Assembly: GCF_024199795.1 (NCBI RefSeq)
Contig: NZ_JANADK010000001.1
Span: 2,542,001 to 2,606,000 of the forward strand
DNA length: 64,000 nucleotides
Reading direction: 5' to 3'
From: Bradyrhizobium sp. CCGB01
GTDB taxonomy: Bacteria; Pseudomonadota; Alphaproteobacteria; Rhizobiales; Xanthobacteraceae
Below are positions 61,083-64,000 of this stretch, one piece after another. Within the stretch, counting starts at the first letter, position 1. Each line of letters opens with the position of its first letter. Position numbers and translations under genes: made by a program. The notes under the pieces were generated by a model. It worked only from the letters and a program-made list of their open reading frames with translations. It had not been told where the DNA came from and did no database searches.

Positions 61083-61250
61083 CTATTCTCCCGCTGGGGA
61101 ACGGATCCTGTGTCTTGCGCGACCTAGAAAGGTATCGGGGCTCGGCTCTTTCAAGACTTGCCGAGAGGTCTGGACCGCCTTCCGAGCCTGATCCTTGCGC
61201 TCAGCGTCCAGTTCTCGGATTGGCCTGTAGATGCGTTCCCGATCATCCAT
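61083..61250 (-). CDS. Small unknown protein, 55 residues
   Basis: A 55-residue soluble peptide: MDDRERIYRPIRELDAERKD, QARKAVQTSRQVLKEPSPDT, then FLGRARHRIRSPAGE. It has a good ggagg ribosome site five bases before the ATG. I recall similar peptides (DDRERIYRxIRELDAER and KEPSPDTFLG) in Bradyrhizobium, without a function. Confidence 0.5.
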   Translation of the reverse strand: MDDRERIYRPIRELDAERKDQARKAVQTSRQVLKEPSPDTFLGRARHRIRSPAGE

Positions 61251-61310
61251 GGTTCGCCTCCATAACTCGAAGGACTGGCTAACTACCTTACGGCGAGATT
61301 GTTCAAAATT

Positions 61311-61346
61311 GAACTTAGGACACCAATGAAAACGAACTTAGGACAC
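61311..61346. repeat. Twin GAACTTAGGACAC repeats (IS end-like)
   Basis: The 13-mer GAACTTAGGACAC occurs at 61311-61323 and 61334-61346. Paired repeats of this kind are typical of the ends of IS21-family elements. No transposase is near, so this is a remnant end. It cuts the small relic on its right (61347-61470). Confidence 0.55.
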
Positions 61347-61470
61347 TGGGGCTTGAATAAGGACAGCACCCTTTCGTGCATCCAGAGCCAGCCGTGCTCG
61401 ATCGCGTAGCGGATGCCGGCGCTGAACCCGCTGTCGCTGGCCTTCAGCTTGAACAGGAATGGAGCATTCT
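61347..61470 (-). pseudogene. Truncated small gene relic
   Basis: Reading leftwards, a frame overlapping the 3' end of the next gene gives VENAPFLFKLKASDSGFSAG, then IRYAIEHGWLWMHE, which looks like the end part of a small conserved protein whose last third is replaced at the twin repeats (61346). The beginning of the gene is not visible, so it is a fragment. Confidence 0.35.
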
Positions 61471-61920
61471 CGACATAGTCTGCGCGGCATAGATGTGCGG
61501 GGCATGCAGCTGGTTGTCGGCCGGCTTCCAGCTATCGAAGGCGGCCCCGCAGGCGCAGCGCATCATCGTGCTGCGGATCTCGCTGTCGAGCTTCTCGCCG
61601 CGCGCGCGCTTGGTCGCAACGAAAGCCCGCCAATCACGATCGTGGCGCCACTCGGCGAAGGCGCTTTCGGGGATTGTGGGCAGCAGCTCGGACCATGCTG
61701 CTCCGAGGGCCTCCCGCGCGACTTCGAAGGTGGCAGCTATGCCCCTTCGGTTCGTGCCCGGCTCCATGCCTGGATAGAAGCCGACCGACCAAGCCCACTG
61801 ATCGGCATGAACTGGCACGCCGGCGCGCTCGCCAATGGTGCCGACACGGACGTCGTCAAAATAGATGTGCCAGGTCTCCTGGTTGGGATTTTCGCTGCTG
61901 CGGCGGGTAAGGGTGGTCAT
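61444..61920 (-). CDS. Unknown protein, 158 residues
   Basis: A soluble protein with SENPNQETWHIYFDDVRVGT, GIGERAGVPVHADQWAWSVG, FYPGMEPGTNRRGIAATFEV, and SEIRSTMMRCACGAAFDSWK (CxC). It resembles a family I recall as common on Bradyrhizobium elements, usually ending at HIYAAQ; here 12 further residues are added by frame change. No function known. Confidence 0.55.
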   Translation of the reverse strand: MTTLTRRSSENPNQETWHIYFDDVRVGTIGERAGVPVHADQWAWSVGFYPGMEPGTNRRGIAATFEVAREALGAAWSELLPTIPESAFAEWRHDRDWRAFVATKRARGEKLDSEIRSTMMRCACGAAFDSWKPADNQLHAPHIYAAQTMSRMLHSCSS

Positions 61921-62145
61921 GTCTCGGATTTAAGGAAGAGTCGGGGCTAAGACCAGCCGCTGGATTTCGCGGGAGGGTGAGGGGTGAGCCCCAGCTATTG
62001 GTCAATGGAATTGGCGGACGAAAGTCCGTCAGATCAACTGAAGAACGCCGCAACGAAATCGCAATGAAATAGCCCAAACAGGCGTGAACAAAACGAGGCG
62101 AAAACGCCGGCCATCACTAGAAAAATCAATGGCTTAAAAAACACT

Positions 62146-62197
62146 CACTGCGTTCGGGACGCAGGGGTCGCAGGTTCGAATCCTGCCACTCCGACCA
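62146..62197 (+). other. attR: 3' fragment of tRNA-Pro(CGG)
   Basis: The sequence holds the anticodon arm CTGCG-TTCGGGA-CGCAG (62148-62164, anticodon CGG), T-arm GCAGG-TTCGAAT-CCTGC (62170-62186), acceptor 3' strand CACTCCG (62187-62193), discriminator A and the encoded CCA (62195-62197). The D-arm and the 5' acceptor strand CGGAGTG are absent upstream. So this is a 3' half duplicated by site-specific integration. The whole tRNA gene should lie at the other (left) end of the island, outside the window. Confidence 0.85.
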
Positions 62198-62343
62198 TTC
62201 TTCCAAAAGTCGACGTTTTCCAGAGGCTTGGCGGACCGGCCGCCGGGGCCTCAGGACCCCTTTTTGCAACGATTTTCGGGGCGGGTCCACGGCCGATTTG
62301 GCCCAAGCAGGGCGGCTTGTTCCGGCGGCATGGCTCGCCAGGT

Positions 62344-62580
62344 TCAGGATGAGCTGGCTGGCTTGGGCTCGAACGAGATCACGATCCCCTTGGCCTTGAT
62401 CCGGCCGTACACGCCATAGCTGGACTCCGAGCTCAGCGTGGTCCCGTCGGGATCGATCTCGATCTTGAGTTCGAAGAGGATTCCGGCCTCGGTGAGGTCG
62501 AATAGCTGCACCGACGTCATCTGGAAGGCGTGGACGACCAACCGGCTTGGAGCGCCCTGGCGAAGCTCTACCTCCCGCAC
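62344..62580 (-). CDS. Small unknown protein right of attR
   Basis: A 78-residue protein: VHAFQMTSVQLFDLTEAGIL, FELKIEIDPDGTTLSSESSY, GVYGRIKAKGIVISFEPKPA. It is beta-rich and soluble. It is the first gene of the normal chromosome after the island edge. Function unknown. Confidence 0.5.
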   Translation of the reverse strand: MREVELRQGAPSRLVVHAFQMTSVQLFDLTEAGILFELKIEIDPDGTTLSSESSYGVYGRIKAKGIVISFEPKPASSS

Positions 62581-62841
62581 AGCGCTGCGCCACCTTCGAG
62601 ATCGCCAATCGTAGCCTTCGTCAGTCAGGAAGTCCTGCGCGCAAATCCAATGCGCAAGCTATCGGGATTTCGATGACGGTGCATCTCCGCGCTTGCGTCA
62701 TCACTGAAGCTGTTGCGCGCGAAGTCCTTGCACGCGGCATAACCGGTTGCCATCCGGTCAGGCCGACGGCTAGATGAGTGCATAGCCGGTTGCGCGTTCG
62801 AGAGCGCGATCGGCCAATAACAAGAAACAGGGCTGGAAATC

Positions 62842-63813
62842 ATGAACAAGATTATCGCGCTCGTTGCAGCTTTTGGCTTCGCTGCCTGTGGGTCGGCATG
62901 GGCCGCGTGGCCGGACGACAAGCCGATCGAAGTCGTCGTTGGCTTTGCGCCCGGCGGCGGCACCGATGTCATGGCCCGCAAACTTCTTCCCTTTGTCGAG
63001 CGCGCGCTGGGCGGCAAAGCGAAGTTTGTCGTCCTGAATAAGCCTGGCGCAGGTGGGGAGATCGCGTTTGCTGCGATCGCGCGCGCGGCGCCCGACGCCT
63101 ATTCGATCGGCGTCGTCAACGTGCCGGGCTACAATTTTTTGCCGATGACTCGCAAAACTCAATACACCACGGACGAAATCCGGCTGGTCGCACGGGTCGT
63201 CGAGGATCCGAACGTCATCGTGGTGCCCGCGGACAGCAGATTCAAGAACCTGCCGGATGTCATTGCCGCCCTTCGCAGCAAGCCGGGCTCGGTGACGTTT
63301 GGTCACAACGGTGCCGGCACGAACGGTCACTTGGCCATTCGCATGCTCGCAGCCGCCGCGAAAGTCGAGCCCAACGAAATCTCCTACAGAGGAACGGCGG
63401 CACAGCGGACCGATCTGTTGGGCGGGCATCTGGAAGTCGGGATGGTTAGCCTCAGCGAGATTCCCGAATTGCATGGCACCAACAAGGGACCACTTCGCGT
63501 CATCGCGATCCTGTCGAAGAAGCGCTTTCCATCGCTGCCCGACGTTCCGACGGCAGGGGAGGTAGGCTTTCCAGTCACGTCGACGGCGGAACGCGGCTTC
63601 GCGGTCCCGAAGGACGTTCCGGACGACATCGTCAGGAAGCTGGAAGCCGGGATTGCCGACGGCCTGCGTAATCCCGAGTACCTTACGAGCTCGCCCGGGG
63701 ATGAGCCCGTGATCGCCTTCCTGCCTGGCGCTGAGTGGCAGAAACGCCTCGACGACATGTCCGCGGCTTTGCGTCCTTACGCCGAGGAGATGCGAGCAAG
63801 CGAGCAGAAGTGA
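62842..63813 (+). CDS. TctC/Bug-type periplasmic binding protein
   Basis: A 323-residue exported protein, signal peptide ending GSAWA before AWPDDKPIEVVVGFAPGGGT, the typical Bug/TctC start. Further blocks: DVMARKLLPFVERALGG, FVVLNKPGAGGEIAFAAIAR, and SVTFGHNGAGTNGHLAI. It binds small carboxylates or other organic acids for a tripartite tricarboxylate transporter (TTT); many members work without a co-localised transporter. Its ligand cannot be read from sequence. Normal chromosomal gene with no sign of transfer. Confidence 0.9.
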   Translation: MNKIIALVAAFGFAACGSAWAAWPDDKPIEVVVGFAPGGGTDVMARKLLPFVERALGGKAKFVVLNKPGAGGEIAFAAIARAAPDAYSIGVVNVPGYNFLPMTRKTQYTTDEIRLVARVVEDPNVIVVPADSRFKNLPDVIAALRSKPGSVTFGHNGAGTNGHLAIRMLAAAAKVEPNEISYRGTAAQRTDLLGGHLEVGMVSLSEIPELHGTNKGPLRVIAILSKKRFPSLPDVPTAGEVGFPVTSTAERGFAVPKDVPDDIVRKLEAGIADGLRNPEYLTSSPGDEPVIAFLPGAEWQKRLDDMSAALRPYAEEMRASEQK

Positions 63814-63846
63814 TCACTCCTGCCGTAGCCGGCGGTCGTCGCGAGA

Positions 63847-63990
63847 CTACCGCCGCGCCACCAGCACGCCCACCAGAAATGCCAGCATCAGCGCCGGCAG
63901 CGGCGCCTCGCGCACCATGCCGCGAACGATGTCCGGCCAGTGCTGATCGGGTGCCAGTCTTGGCGACCTGACTTGGGCCATCGGCGTCAT
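63847..63990 (-). CDS. Small membrane protein, 47 residues
   Basis: A 47-residue protein, MTPMAQVRSPRLAPDQHWPD, then MVREAPLPALMLAFLVGVLV, ARR. The C-terminal half is a single membrane helix. It is convergent with the TctC-type gene. I recall similar peptides in Bradyrhizobium. No function is known. Confidence 0.5.
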   Translation of the reverse strand: MTPMAQVRSPRLAPDQHWPDIVRGMVREAPLPALMLAFLVGVLVARR

Positions 63991-64000
63991 GCCCCATTCC

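Noticed and set aside
62148..62197. Complete tRNA-Pro gene
   Set aside because: The 5' acceptor strand and D-arm are not present upstream; only the 3' half exists.
62126..62608. Open frame of 160 codons on minus across the tRNA fragment
   Set aside because: It runs antisense through the tRNA-Pro 3' end and another better frame; composition is unlike coding.
1..64000. CRISPR arrays
   Set aside because: No series of regularly spaced repeats other than the three RepA iterons.

Overview
The window is high-GC DNA from an alphaproteobacterium of the order Rhizobiales, most likely Bradyrhizobium or a close relative. This is inferred from the Rhizobiales-type conjugative module, a C-terminal tRNA-Pro(CGG) fragment of alphaproteobacterial type, and short accessory genes that I associate with Bradyrhizobium. 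From about 2 kb to 51.5 kb it holds a degraded integrative/conjugative, plasmid-like element. Accessory DNA and a prophage remnant lie to its right, an island edge falls at about 62.2 kb, and ordinary chromosome follows.

Layout. 0.5-1.5 kb: an IS110-family transposase. 2.2-13.2 kb: element maintenance genes (ArdC-type antirestriction, ParB-like, a methyltransferase/strawberry-notch helicase giant, a Toprim protein, a DUF2493 protein), ending in two wrecked genes (a membrane gene with an inverted middle, and a radC remnant). 13.2-27 kb: cargo of unusual content. It has a signal-peptide membrane/coiled-coil protein, multicopper oxidase, tyrosinase, an unknown 175-residue protein, a caspase-like protease split over two overlapping frames, a 781-residue unknown, a subtilisin-like protease, a CxxCH (haem c type) protein with a small partner, and a DJ-1/PfpI protein. 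27-31.8 kb: regulation and replication (a decayed and an intact DUF736 gene, an XRE repressor with twin palindromic operators, DUF2285 genes, an excisionase-like HTH protein, and repA followed by three iterons). 32.2-33.5 kb: a second IS110 element in the place where parA is usually found. 33.7-51.5 kb: the transfer region (DUF2840, traF, lytic transglycosylase, a broken third IS110, DUF3363 relaxase, traG, a ribbon-helix-helix protein, trbBCDEJKLFGI, DUF2274), tightly packed with ATGA, GTGA and TAATG junctions.

51.5-56.2 kb is a prophage remnant (prohead protease, probable small terminase, tail-fibre start, a tRNA-3'-end-like sequence). It is joined directly to a truncated polytopic membrane gene. 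57.2-61.9 kb carries a cold-shock gene flanked by two paralogous 32-33 residue membrane peptides, three copies of a hairpin repeat, and small genes of unknown role. A 52-bp 3' fragment of tRNA-Pro at 62146-62197, with no 5' half, marks the right attachment site of the island. Beyond it lies a TctC-type periplasmic binding protein gene.

The element looks immobile or crippled. The helicase gene has an in-frame stop near its end, DUF6499-DUF2285 is frameshifted, no parA is seen, and no integrase lies in the window. The trb and tra genes themselves look intact. The best candidate for an undescribed system is the cargo block from 13.2 to 24 kb, where two copper phenol oxidases sit with a caspase-like protease, a subtilisin-like protease and unknown partners. 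All functional linkage there is inference.
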